Below are positions 33,239 to 42,053 of a stretch of 64,000 nucleotides of DNA, in pieces. The stretch's first letter is position 1. Every line of letters starts with the position of its first letter. The stretch is from assembly GCA_963749035.1 (NCBI GenBank), contig CAVVKW010000004.1, forward strand, positions 744,001 to 808,000. Direction: 5' to 3'. Both the position numbers and the translations under genes were made by a program. The notes under the pieces were generated by a model that did no database searches, had not been told where the DNA came from, and saw only the letters and a program-made list of their open reading frames with translations. The DNA comes from CAVVKW01 sp963749035 (GTDB lineage Bacteria > Verrucomicrobiota > Verrucomicrobiia > Chthoniobacterales > JAATET01).

Positions 33239-34228
33239 TTATTCTGCCCTGAAGCGATAGGTCGTGCGCTGACGGTAAAACTCGCCCGGGCGGAGAACGG
33301 TCGACGGAAAATTTGGGTGATTTGGGCTGTCCGCGTAATGCTGAGCTTCGAGGCAGAACGCCGACCTTCGAAGATACGCCTTTCCTTCCTTCCCGCTCTT
33401 ACCCGCGAGATAGTTGCCCCCGTAGAAATGCAGCCCGGGCTGATCCGTCAACACTTCGAGGACTCGCCCGCTCTCAGGATGACGGACGGTCGCCGCGAGT
33501 TGATAGCCTTTTTCGTCGAGCACGAGGCTGTGATCGTAACCCTTCGTGATCGCCAAAGCGGGAAAAGTTTCGTCGGGAACCCCGATCCGCCGCGATTCGC
33601 GAAAATCAAGGGGGGTGCGGGTCACGGACGGAATCCGCCCCGAAGGGATGCCGTCTGGCGCGGGTTCGACGTAGTGGCTCGCTGCAACGGTCAGTTCGTG
33701 ATCCTCGATACTTTTGCCCCCTTCGCCCGCCAAATTGAAGTAGGCGTGGTTCGTGAGGTTGATGACCGTAGCCGCATCGGTGGTCGCCTCGTAGCGGATG
33801 TCGATTGCGTTCTCGGCGTCGAGTTCGTACGTGACGTTCACGCGGACGGTTCCCGGGAAACCCGTTTCACCCGCCGGACTCACCCGTGAAAATCGCACGC
33901 TACTTTCTGCCACCTCGGCGTCCCACAACTGGCTGTGAAATCCATCGGGGCCGCTGTGCAGCGAATGCGGCGGCTCATTGACCGGAATTTGATATTCCCT
34001 GCCGTCCAGGGTGAAACGCCCGTTGGCGATCCGGTTTGCGTAGCGCCCAACGGTCACGCCGAAAAATGCTTCGTTCGTGAGGTATCTTTCCGCGCAGTCA
34101 TAGCCGAGAACGACGTCGCGACTCCGGCCGTCACGGTCGGGCACCTGGGCGGAAACGATTGCGCCACCGACGTCGGTGAACTCGGCGTGAAGACCGGACG
34201 GCCCGGTGAGAGGGAAAATTTTTGGCAT
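33239..34228 (-). CDS. galM: Aldose 1-epimerase (mutarotase)
   Basis: Interconverts alpha and beta anomers of hexoses. The 329-residue protein has GVTVGRYANRIANGRF, the catalytic His in NLTNHAYFNLAG and the catalytic Glu in AFCLEAQHYADSPN. Length and motif order are standard. It is on the minus strand upstream of tRNA-Ser, with 84 bp between. Confidence 0.95.
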   Translation of the reverse strand: MPKIFPLTGPSGLHAEFTDVGGAIVSAQVPDRDGRSRDVVLGYDCAERYLTNEAFFGVTVGRYANRIANGRFTLDGREYQIPVNEPPHSLHSGPDGFHSQLWDAEVAESSVRFSRVSPAGETGFPGTVRVNVTYELDAENAIDIRYEATTDAATVINLTNHAYFNLAGEGGKSIEDHELTVAASHYVEPAPDGIPSGRIPSVTRTPLDFRESRRIGVPDETFPALAITKGYDHSLVLDEKGYQLAATVRHPESGRVLEVLTDQPGLHFYGGNYLAGKSGKEGKAYLRRSAFCLEAQHYADSPNHPNFPSTVLRPGEFYRQRTTYRFRAE

Positions 34229-34518
34229 GAATCAGGGGGCGTGGTTGAGGGGATGCAACGCAATCTAGCGACCTCATATTTTTGACTCCGAGTGCTCGTC
34301 GAGGAAAAGCGTTTTCGACGGCGGCCAGTCAAAAGCGAGTCTTGCAACCGAGCCCGGGAAATGTCCCCGGCTGGCCACCGCTACCCCAGCTCACGCGAGT
34401 TCCGGTTTCTCGAGCTCTAACTTCTACCTCGGTGCAATCCCGCGTTGGATACTGGATTGGTCGGCGAGGAAAAATTTCGCCCGTGGACAGCTCGCCCTCC
34501 CGCGTTACGTTTCGCCTT
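34229..34518. other. Divergent intergenic region (290 bp) between galM and the ClpX-like gene
   Basis: This region separates two divergent starts and presumably holds both promoters. I found no convincing -35/-10 pair, repeat or RNA gene. An open frame in phase with the downstream gene reaches 34282 but does not resemble protein. Confidence 0.4.
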
Positions 34519-36126
34519 ATGAGCAGCAGCAACGAGCCGCCGAACCTCACGCCGGAACAGATCCAACAGAAACTGACCGAATTCCTCCGTTCAGGATTCG
34601 GCCAGAACGTCGGCGTTTCGCCGCAACCAGCGGAGCCGTCCGGTGAGGGCGAAGGTCCGACGACCAGTGAGCCGGTGGATTGGTTTGAATTCAATTACAG
34701 CCCGCGGGACATCAAGCGACACCTCGACCGCTTCGTGATCCGTCAGGACGAAGCCAAAAAAGTGCTCAGCATCGCAGTCTGCGATCACTACAATCAGGCG
34801 CAATATGCGGCCCGTCTGCGTGAGGAGAATCCCGATGCCTCGGTCGAATACGCCAAGCAGAACGTTGTGCTCGTCGGGCCGACCGGCGTGGGAAAGACGT
34901 ATCTCGTCAAACACGTTGCGGAATTGATTGGCGTTCCGTTCGTCAAAGCGGACGCGACGAAGTTCAGCGAAACGGGTTACGTTGGTGGAGACGTCGAAGA
35001 CCTCGTGCGAGATCTGGTTGCCAAAGCGGATGGTGACATTGGACTCGCCCAACACGGAATTATCTACGTCGACGAAATCGACAAGATCGCCGCGTCGGGC
35101 GATGCCGGCGGTCGCGACGTCAGTGGCCGCGGGGTGCAGACGACGTTACTGAAACTCATGGAGGAAACCGAGGTCGCGGCGCGGAACCCAATGGACATCC
35201 AGGGCCAACTCCAAGCCGCGTTCGAGATGCAGCGCAACCGCCACGGCAAGGCCAAACGAGAAACGATCAATACGCGACACATCCTCTTCATCGTCAGCGG
35301 AGCCTTCGACAAACTCGCCGATCAGGTTGATAGCCGACTGAAACAGGCGCGGATGGGGTTCGGCGCGGACCCCGCCGCCGCCGTGGAACCCGGCAACCTG
35401 CTGAACGAGGTCACGACTCAGGATTTCGTCGCTTACGGAATGGAACCCGAGTTCATCGGACGGCTTCCGGTGCGAGTCATCTGCGAGGCCCTTTCGGCTG
35501 ACGACCTATTCCAGATTCTTCGTCGCTCCGAGGGCAGCGTCATTCGCCAATACGAGAGATCCTTCCAAGCCTACGGGATCGAGGTTCTCTTCGAAGATGG
35601 TTCGCTCCGAAGGATTGCCGAACTGGCGGAGACCGAGAAGACCGGTGCCCGGGGGCTGCTAACGGTCTGCGAGCGCCTCCTTCGCAACTTTAAATACGAA
35701 CTCCCGCAATCCGGTGTCTCGTCGTTTACCGTGACCGAAGCCTTGGTCGATGACCCCGACGCGGCGCTCGCCGCCCTCTTGGAAACGGGCCACGCCGAGA
35801 AGGAAAAGTCCCTCGCTAGCATCGTCGGACAGTTCGCTGAGCGCTTTCAGGAACAGTATTCGCTCGTTCTCCGATTCGAACCTGCCGCGACGCAGAGTCT
35901 CGTTGCCCGCAGCCTTCGGGAAGGCGTTCCGGTTCGGGAGCTTTGCGAAACGCTCTTCAAAGACTACCAGTTCGGCCTCCAGCTCATTCGCAAGAACAGT
36001 GGCCGGGAAGAGTTCATCGTGCCCGAGAGAGCGGTGGAAGACCCCGATGGCATTTTGAGCGAATGGGTGGTGGAATCCTATCGCAATGTTCGTCAGCCCG
36101 AGGCAGTCTCTCCGGCTCCCGAATGA
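34519..36126 (+). CDS. ClpX-like AAA+ ATPase without zinc-binding domain, with C-terminal extension
   Basis: A 535-residue ATPase. Residues ~55-400 align with ClpX: Walker A GPTGVGKT (120-127), ETGYVGGDVEDLVRDL, Walker B IIYVDEIDKI (185-188), TTLLKLMEETEV, and the sensor/arginine region EFIGRLPV (311-318). The ClpP-docking IGF loop appears as MGFGAD (279-284). The N-terminal Zn domain of ClpX is replaced by ~50 disordered residues, and about 130 residues are added after the ATPase core. It may unfold proteins for ClpP or act alone. Its stop overlaps the next start (ATGA). Confidence 0.88.
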   Translation: MSSSNEPPNLTPEQIQQKLTEFLRSGFGQNVGVSPQPAEPSGEGEGPTTSEPVDWFEFNYSPRDIKRHLDRFVIRQDEAKKVLSIAVCDHYNQAQYAARLREENPDASVEYAKQNVVLVGPTGVGKTYLVKHVAELIGVPFVKADATKFSETGYVGGDVEDLVRDLVAKADGDIGLAQHGIIYVDEIDKIAASGDAGGRDVSGRGVQTTLLKLMEETEVAARNPMDIQGQLQAAFEMQRNRHGKAKRETINTRHILFIVSGAFDKLADQVDSRLKQARMGFGADPAAAVEPGNLLNEVTTQDFVAYGMEPEFIGRLPVRVICEALSADDLFQILRRSEGSVIRQYERSFQAYGIEVLFEDGSLRRIAELAETEKTGARGLLTVCERLLRNFKYELPQSGVSSFTVTEALVDDPDAALAALLETGHAEKEKSLASIVGQFAERFQEQYSLVLRFEPAATQSLVARSLREGVPVRELCETLFKDYQFGLQLIRKNSGREEFIVPERAVEDPDGILSEWVVESYRNVRQPEAVSPAPE

Positions 36127-37394
36127 GATTTCTGAAAGCCACCATCATCATCGGCGTCCTTTCGATTGGAGCCGTTCTCCTGCTGGACGCAGCCGGCTGG
36201 ATCCGCACCCTCGAGGTTGCCACCGCCGATTTGCTCACCCGCATGTCTCCCACGGGTAGTCTGACGCTCGCGCACCGCGGCTGGGCCTACGGTCTTGCTG
36301 CCGCCCTGGCCTTTGCCGTTGCGTGGACCACCATCGACGTCACCCGTCCGGTCGCCAAAACGTTGATTGCTGGAGCAACGATCTTTCTGCTCCTTTCCGG
36401 GACCGTCGTTCTTGCGCTCTACGGAACCTTCCTCTCACCTTATCAGGCCATCCTGGCGATCATCGTCAGTTTCATCGCGGCAGCGTTCTACGGCGGAAGC
36501 GAATCGGGCGCTCGTAAGAAAGTCCTTCGTCGTCTCTTCGGCGAAAGACTTTCGACCAAAGACTTCCATCGCCTCGTCGATTCGGACGTTCCGCTAAGTT
36601 TCGCCGGAACCGACCAGGACGCGACCGTCGTCGTCTGCGAAGTCCACAACCACGTTGAGCTGACGGAAACGCTCGAGCCATCTGACTACGTCGCGCTGAC
36701 GAATCTCTACCTGAAAACGGCCGCTGACTACCTGGTCGAAGCGGGTGGGTATCTCGACGAATGTAACGGTGAGAGTCTTCGGGTCGTCTTCGGTGCCCCG
36801 CTTGCCCGAGAAGACCATGCAAAACTGGCGTGCCGAGCTGCTCTCGAACTTAGCAATCGGATCGACGGGCTAAATCGCGACTGCGACAGCCGTTGGCACC
36901 AACGCCTCGATTTCCGCGTTGGGATCAATTCGGGCCCAATGATTGCCGGCGCCTACGGTGGCCGTCGCCTCGGAGCTTTCAGCGTCGCGGGTCCGACGGT
37001 CGAGTTTGCCCGACGTCTTTGCGCAGCCTGCGCCAATTACGGATGCCGAATCCTCATGGGACCCGAAACACTTGCCGAAGCTCGTGATGGATTCGAAGCA
37101 CGACCAATCGACCTGATCAAAAGGGAAAACCACGAGCGAGTTGAACTTTACGAACTTCTCGCCGTGAAGGGAGCTTTATCTCCGGAAAGCGTAAAAAACC
37201 GCGATTTATTCTGGCGTGGAGCGATTTACTTCCGCGAGAAGAATTGGGACGGGGCGTTGGCGGAATTCGAGAAAGCCCGAACGCGCGGTCTCCCAGATCC
37301 GGCGTTAGACAACTTCATCCTGCGGGCTGAGCGAGCGCGACGGGGCCAATTTACCAATTCGCCGTCCGTGCAATCTTTAGCTGAGATCTCCTAG
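36123..37394 (+). CDS. Membrane protein with a degenerate class III nucleotidyl cyclase domain
   Basis: A 423-residue protein with four hydrophobic segments (about 6-24, 53-70, 80-101 and 106-124), then a cyclase-like domain (~165-350), then a short helical tail with TPR-like character. The domain aligns clearly (DYVALTNLYL, VVFGAPLARED, FRVGINSGPMIAGAYGG, VEFARRL). The two metal Asp positions are Glu173 and Glu217, and the transition-state Asn is also Glu. Activity is therefore doubtful. It is translationally coupled to the ClpX-like gene. Confidence 0.8.
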   Translation: MRFLKATIIIGVLSIGAVLLLDAAGWIRTLEVATADLLTRMSPTGSLTLAHRGWAYGLAAALAFAVAWTTIDVTRPVAKTLIAGATIFLLLSGTVVLALYGTFLSPYQAILAIIVSFIAAAFYGGSESGARKKVLRRLFGERLSTKDFHRLVDSDVPLSFAGTDQDATVVVCEVHNHVELTETLEPSDYVALTNLYLKTAADYLVEAGGYLDECNGESLRVVFGAPLAREDHAKLACRAALELSNRIDGLNRDCDSRWHQRLDFRVGINSGPMIAGAYGGRRLGAFSVAGPTVEFARRLCAACANYGCRILMGPETLAEARDGFEARPIDLIKRENHERVELYELLAVKGALSPESVKNRDLFWRGAIYFREKNWDGALAEFEKARTRGLPDPALDNFILRAERARRGQFTNSPSVQSLAEIS

Positions 37395-37403
37395 TTCGCT
37401 CCA

Positions 37404-38015
37404 GTGAAATCGGTCGACTATCCGGAACCATTTCGCAATCTCGCTAAACAACTTCGGTGCCTCCCCTCAGTCGGGCCGCGCAGCGCGGAGCGAATTGCGC
37501 TATGGTTGACGACATCGAAAGATTCTCAGGCGAAAGAGCTCTCTTCCGCTTTGATCGGGGCGGTTGAAAACGTCCGAACGTGTGAACGGTGCGGGTTCTT
37601 CTCAACGGGATCAGCGTGTCAAATCTGCTTGGATCCGGCGAGAACCGGTCGGGAAATCTGCGTTGTCGAGGCCCCGACCGACATCCTTCCGATCGAGCGC
37701 ACCGCTGCATATCGTGGAAGCTATCACGCGTTGGGAGGGAGGCTTTCGCCCCTAGATAACGTTGGCCCAGAGGAACTTCGGATCAATAATCTACTTTCCC
37801 GGTTAAAAGACGAAGCGCCGACCGAGATTATCTTAGCTTTGAGTTCTGACGTCGAAGGGGAGGCAACCGCCAATTATTTGGTCAACATCTTACGATCCAC
37901 AGGGATTCCAATCACTAGGATTGCGCAGGGACTTCCCGCCGGCGGGGGTCTCGAGCAAGCCGACCAGTTGACGCTCCAACGGGCCTTGGCCGGTCGGCGA
38001 ACTTACGATAGTTAA
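37404..38015 (+). CDS. recR: Recombination mediator protein RecR
   Basis: Acts with RecF/RecO to load RecA at gaps. The 203-residue protein has the N-terminal helix-hairpin-helix LPSVGPRSAERIA, the zinc finger CERCGFFSTGSACQIC, and the Toprim domain beginning ICVVEAPTDILPIERT with the LSPLDNVGPEEL segment. The GTG at 37404 is the start; it lies 9 bp after the cyclase-like gene. Confidence 0.95.
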   Translation: MKSVDYPEPFRNLAKQLRCLPSVGPRSAERIALWLTTSKDSQAKELSSALIGAVENVRTCERCGFFSTGSACQICLDPARTGREICVVEAPTDILPIERTAAYRGSYHALGGRLSPLDNVGPEELRINNLLSRLKDEAPTEIILALSSDVEGEATANYLVNILRSTGIPITRIAQGLPAGGGLEQADQLTLQRALAGRRTYDS

Positions 38016-38059
38016 GCCCGACGGCGCGGCAAATATTTGGCGAGCTCGGATACTCAGAC

Positions 38060-38557
38060 ATGTCGGATAAACCCCCATTTCGGTTCACACCGCAGGTTGG
38101 CATCATGCTGGCGGTCGCGCTCCTCGCGCTCGTGGTCCCGCTAGCTGCAATCGGCCTCTATCTTCGGGGCGCTCCTGCACATGAGCGAATCAAACCCAAT
38201 CCAACGTCTGCAACCGCTCCTCTGGCGCAAACATTGCAAGTAATGGCTAACGAGAGGCTCGCAAGCGATCAGTTTGCAATTCTAGACAGTCGCCCAAGAG
38301 TCTCTTTGAGGCGAAACAAGAATGAGACGATCGAGCAAGCCGTTGCTCGGCTTTTGGCGACGGTCAGAGAGCACGAGGGCGTCGCCATCCCAGCCGCTTC
38401 ATCGACAAACGAGAAAGAAGCGCGGACTTGGCTCGTGACAATGCCTCCGTCGGCAATTTCACGTTTCCTGCGGACCGTTGCTGCTAACTCAGATGAGACA
38501 GTCCCAAGGGAGGAGGGGACTTCGATGATTGAAGTTGAGATCGTTGAGGAGGAATAG
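38060..38557 (+). CDS. Hypothetical membrane-anchored protein
   Basis: A 165-residue protein with one N-terminal transmembrane helix (about 13-36) and a periplasmic or external domain of about 125 residues. No motif is recognised. It sits 3 bp upstream of the phosphorylase-like gene and is probably co-transcribed with it and with recR. Confidence 0.65.
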   Translation: MSDKPPFRFTPQVGIMLAVALLALVVPLAAIGLYLRGAPAHERIKPNPTSATAPLAQTLQVMANERLASDQFAILDSRPRVSLRRNKNETIEQAVARLLATVREHEGVAIPAASSTNEKEARTWLVTMPPSAISRFLRTVAANSDETVPREEGTSMIEVEIVEEE

Positions 38558-38560
38558 GGC

Positions 38561-39211
38561 ATGATTCTCGTTACGTTCGCCGTCCCGTTTGAAAGTGCTA
38601 AGTTTCGAGAAACGCTCACTAAGACTTCGTCCTCGACCAAGGTTGAATGTCTTCACACTGGCGTCGGCGCGGACTCGGCAGAGCGAGCGATCCGTGGTGC
38701 ATTCGCCAAAAAACGTTACTCGCACGTCGTTATTGCAGGGTTTGCCGGGGCACTCAGCCCCCAGCTTGCCGTTGGTGATCTGATAACCTGCAAGTCATCA
38801 TCTTCCGCTACCTTGCCACTCGATTTATCGGTTCAGAACGTTCGGTTCGCCCAAAGCGATCAGGTTCTGGTCACGGCTCGGGAAAAGGAAGAGTTCCGCC
38901 GCTTGACCGGCGGCGACGTTGTCGACATGGAGACCGAGACGCTCATTTCGGAGTGTCGGGCGGCGAACGTCCCGCATCGAATCTTGCGAGTTATCAGCGA
39001 CGTGGCTGACGTGGATCTCGCTGCTCCACCCGAGATCTTAACCGCTGCAGCGCAGAAACCGATCCGGGGCACCGTTGGATTACTTGCCTTTTTGGGACTC
39101 CGACCTCGTCGGTGGATTCCGTTTGCCACCATGGTCCACGACTGCAAGGAGGCGCAAAAGAGGCTCTCATCGGGCCTCGAGGGTTTGCTCCTGAATCACG
39201 GACGCAGGTGA
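38561..39211 (+). CDS. Nucleoside phosphorylase/MTA-nucleosidase-like protein
   Basis: A 216-residue protein of the PNP/UDP phosphorylase fold. Landmarks are LHTGVGADSAERAI, VVIAGFAGALSPQLAVGDLI and the nucleoside-binding segment VVDMETETLISEC, followed by RVISDVAD, whose Asp is the usual catalytic acid. Homologues include MTA/SAH nucleosidase, futalosine hydrolase and hopanoid-pathway phosphorylases; the sequence does not decide among them. Confidence 0.75.
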   Translation: MILVTFAVPFESAKFRETLTKTSSSTKVECLHTGVGADSAERAIRGAFAKKRYSHVVIAGFAGALSPQLAVGDLITCKSSSSATLPLDLSVQNVRFAQSDQVLVTAREKEEFRRLTGGDVVDMETETLISECRAANVPHRILRVISDVADVDLAAPPEILTAAAQKPIRGTVGLLAFLGLRPRRWIPFATMVHDCKEAQKRLSSGLEGLLLNHGRR

Positions 39212-39507
39212 CGCCTGGTATCGCGCTCACTCGCTGTTGGTAGGTTCTAGTATACATGACATATATTAGACGATGTTATGGGTTATTGGTTTGAGCTGAG
39301 GGGTTTGGTGGAATGTGAACAACTTTGGAACTATTCCGGGAGCACCGGAACTATCTTGGACCAAGGGGAATTTATTCACATCTCCCCTTGGTTTGCCTCG
39401 CTCATGGTCGCTCAGACCTTTCACCGCAGACAACGTCGGGAACCGTTGGAAGCTCGCTCACAGGACGACGGCGGTTGATCAGCCGGAGCCTGCGTCGGCT
39501 GTCGCCC
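39212..39507. other. Non-coding region (296 bp) with two hairpins
   Basis: Convergent gene ends border this stretch. It contains an AT-rich segment (TAGTATACATGACATATA, near 39250), a TTCCGG/CCGGAA hairpin (39334-39350) and a 9-bp CCAAGGGGA/TCCCCTTGG hairpin (39361-39391). The hairpins lack T-runs. No coding frame looks real. Confidence 0.5.
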
Positions 39508-40497
39508 CTACTTGCTGTCGCGAGCAGCGGATACCGCGGGCTTCGCATTTCTCAGGCGCTTGAGACCGCCGAGTTCCGATACCGCTCGACCTATCAATGG
39601 CAAACCGAGCAGTGCCGGCAAGACGTATCGGAGCGTGCAAAGAACGCCGAGGGCGGCACCTGCGGCTGCGGACATGTAGGGCTCATAGAGGAAGACCAAT
39701 GCCGCGTCCCGCGTTCCAATTCCAGCGAAAGTCAACGGAAGCAGACCAGCAAGAATCGCAAGTGGCGAAAGGGCCAGATTGGCAAGAAACGGCACGCTTT
39801 CTTTGAGTGCCAAAGTGAACATCCAAATCTGGACGAGGTGCAGGAACCAAATGAACAGCGAATTTGCTGCAATCTTTGTCAGCTGCCATTTATCGCGCCA
39901 AAAATAAGTATGCATTTGAACCCACGACTCGTGAAGTGTTCCGAACTTACCGGCGATCTTCCCGGGGGCATACCGCTCTGCCATTCCGAAGACAAACCTG
40001 GCGAAGACCGTTGAACCCAGCAACAGCGCGAGAGCGATGAATCCGGCAATGATGGCAGCCGTCATCACCCAGAAAAACGCGTCCTTCCGTGGATACATCA
40101 GCAATCCAACGGCACACCAGACGAGTAGCGACAGCATGTCGCACGCCTTCTCGAAGATCACCAAGGCAAACGCCAGTGAGCCCTTCACGTGACCGCGATC
40201 CGCCATGAAAACTGCCTTTGCCATGTCGCCCATCTTCGATGGCAGGACAAGGTTTAGGACACTGGCAAGTAAGATGAGGCGCGCCGATTCGAGAAACCGT
40301 AACGGGTGCTCGTGCGGCATCAGTTGGCAGAGGCGTCCGGCCGTTAGCAAAGTCAGCGGAATCACCATCCCGAGGCTGGCGACCATCCAGAACGCCGAGG
40401 CATTCGTGAAGATTGGTATCACTTTCGCCAAGTCGATCCGCCAATAAAGCGCCACGAGAATTCCCAGGCTGACACCGATGGAAATCAGGCGTTTCAT
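39508..40497 (-). CDS. YbhN/AglD-like flippase-type membrane protein (UPF0104)
   Basis: A 329-residue protein with about eight hydrophobic segments, resembling the membrane part of lysyl-phosphatidylglycerol synthase. SARLILLASVLNLVLPSKMGDMAKAVFMAD and PLTFAGIGTRDAALVFL are the characteristic blocks. Family members are thought to move lipids or lipid-linked saccharides. It overlaps the upstream glycosyltransferase-like gene by 4 bp (ATGA). Confidence 0.85.
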   Translation of the reverse strand: MKRLISIGVSLGILVALYWRIDLAKVIPIFTNASAFWMVASLGMVIPLTLLTAGRLCQLMPHEHPLRFLESARLILLASVLNLVLPSKMGDMAKAVFMADRGHVKGSLAFALVIFEKACDMLSLLVWCAVGLLMYPRKDAFFWVMTAAIIAGFIALALLLGSTVFARFVFGMAERYAPGKIAGKFGTLHESWVQMHTYFWRDKWQLTKIAANSLFIWFLHLVQIWMFTLALKESVPFLANLALSPLAILAGLLPLTFAGIGTRDAALVFLYEPYMSAAAGAALGVLCTLRYVLPALLGLPLIGRAVSELGGLKRLRNAKPAVSAARDSK

Positions 40498-42053
40498 GAT
40501 TTCGAACGCGGTCCTGCCCAGCGTCCCGCTATCCAGTCAAGCGGTGCCGCCATCACGACGAAAACGATCGGCCACGTCAGCGCAAAGAATCGGGGGTTGC
40601 AGCTTCCCACGAGATGCACGCCGACGGCATGTCCGCCAGCGATGAGAACCCAAACGCCCAGCGTGGTGCGAAAACGCTTTGCGGCCAGCGAACAGATGAC
40701 GCCCGCGATCAAGATCCAGCCCTGCCAAGTCGGCGTCATCTGCCCCAGAGTGCGTCGGATACCGTCTTGCGTCGGATTTTCGACGAACTTTCCGATCGAG
40801 ATTGCTCCGTTCACCCACGCTGTTTGCCACGATTGCAACGTTTCGTTCTGGCCGGACAGAAGTTTTGAGCGAATCTCCTCGTAGCTCGGCAACGGTTCGC
40901 CTTCCGGGAGTCCCAGAAGGATTCGCGCCTGCTTGGGCTCTTCGATGAGGTCTTCGTAGCGATTCTCGAACTTTCGCGGGTAATATTCAGGTTCGAATCG
41001 TTCCTTTTTGAAGACCGCCCAGTTCATCGAACCGACGGTTCGCTGTAGCGCGATGTAAATGAACAAATGTGGCGCTGAGAAGATCCCCTCCAAGGCGAGA
41101 TCTCGCATGACGTCGTATTCGGGATCGCCCGGCGCCTGACGCAGTTTTCTCCAGGCAGGATATTCCGCAGAGCGGTAGCCACCGCGAAGGAAATCTTTGG
41201 CCGCATCGTCATTCAGGTAATACCGATCGAGATTCTTCCGTGCGGCTTTGACTAACGGCTCAATTTCCGCCTTGAGCTCAGCGTGCGACGACGTATCTAA
41301 ACGCGTCAACGGCAGAGCCGAGGTGTAGAGGAGTCTTGAGGCCTGACTCCCCTTCCCCAACGTCCAGGACATCACTAGCAACCCCACGAGCGCCGCCCAA
41401 TGCCACCAACGCAGCATTCGCCACGCCTTGACTGAGATCAGACCAATGATCAAGCCGGGCCAGAAGAATCGTCCGGCGGGCTTGGTCAAAGCACACAATC
41501 CGAAAGCGACAAAGAACGACCACCAAACCCATTCCCATCGTCGAGCACTCTCGATTCGATAGCACCAGGCAACCCAGGCCGCGAAGGCCCAGATGAACGA
41601 CGCGAAGAAGAAAGCCTCTCCAAGAAGTTCGTGCTCATACCAGATCACAATCGGGGTCGCTGCGTAAGCGACGGTCACCGGGACCACCCACCAATGCCAC
41701 TTTACGAAGACCTTGCGGACAACGTAAGCCAGCGGAATGAGCGTTAAAAGGCCGAAACCGTGTTGAAAGACGGGCAGCCAACGGAGTGCGGAGCCCGGTA
41801 ATAGACCGCTCGGGAGAACCAGCAGTGGATAAACGTAGCGGCGCTTTTCCGGGATCGAAGCCACCCCCTCCGTCAGGAGTCGAAACGTGAAACTGAAGTA
41901 GGAATCCGAGTCGGAACCATAATACGCATAAGGCTGAAGAACGGTCAGTAAGACGCGCAACACCAATCCAATAACAATTGCAGAGATCGCCCAAACACAA
42001 GCGTCGACGACCGCGGGATGTTCGCGGCGATACCGGTCAAATGTCGCGCTCAT
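40494..42053 (-). CDS. Polytopic glycosyltransferase-like membrane protein (GT39/ArnT type)
   Basis: A 519-residue protein with about ten hydrophobic segments in the N-terminal two thirds and at the end. The early motif YYGSDSDSYFSFTFRLL contains an acidic pair in the first loop, as in GT-C enzymes that use polyprenyl-phosphate sugars. Donor and acceptor are unknown. Its start overlaps the upstream gene end by 17 bp and its stop overlaps the flippase-like start, so the three genes are one unit. Confidence 0.72.
   Translation of the reverse strand: MSATFDRYRREHPAVVDACVWAISAIVIGLVLRVLLTVLQPYAYYGSDSDSYFSFTFRLLTEGVASIPEKRRYVYPLLVLPSGLLPGSALRWLPVFQHGFGLLTLIPLAYVVRKVFVKWHWWVVPVTVAYAATPIVIWYEHELLGEAFFFASFIWAFAAWVAWCYRIESARRWEWVWWSFFVAFGLCALTKPAGRFFWPGLIIGLISVKAWRMLRWWHWAALVGLLVMSWTLGKGSQASRLLYTSALPLTRLDTSSHAELKAEIEPLVKAARKNLDRYYLNDDAAKDFLRGGYRSAEYPAWRKLRQAPGDPEYDVMRDLALEGIFSAPHLFIYIALQRTVGSMNWAVFKKERFEPEYYPRKFENRYEDLIEEPKQARILLGLPEGEPLPSYEEIRSKLLSGQNETLQSWQTAWVNGAISIGKFVENPTQDGIRRTLGQMTPTWQGWILIAGVICSLAAKRFRTTLGVWVLIAGGHAVGVHLVGSCNPRFFALTWPIVFVVMAAPLDWIAGRWAGPRSKS

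Noticed and set aside
32498..33260. Plus-strand open frames through the 110-bp repeats
   Set aside because: Several frames are open at once because 110 is not a multiple of three and the repeats are GC-rich. Their products shift frame between units and have no good starts.
39361..39391. 9-bp hairpin as a terminator
   Set aside because: No T-run follows on either strand. It may still be a structured RNA element.
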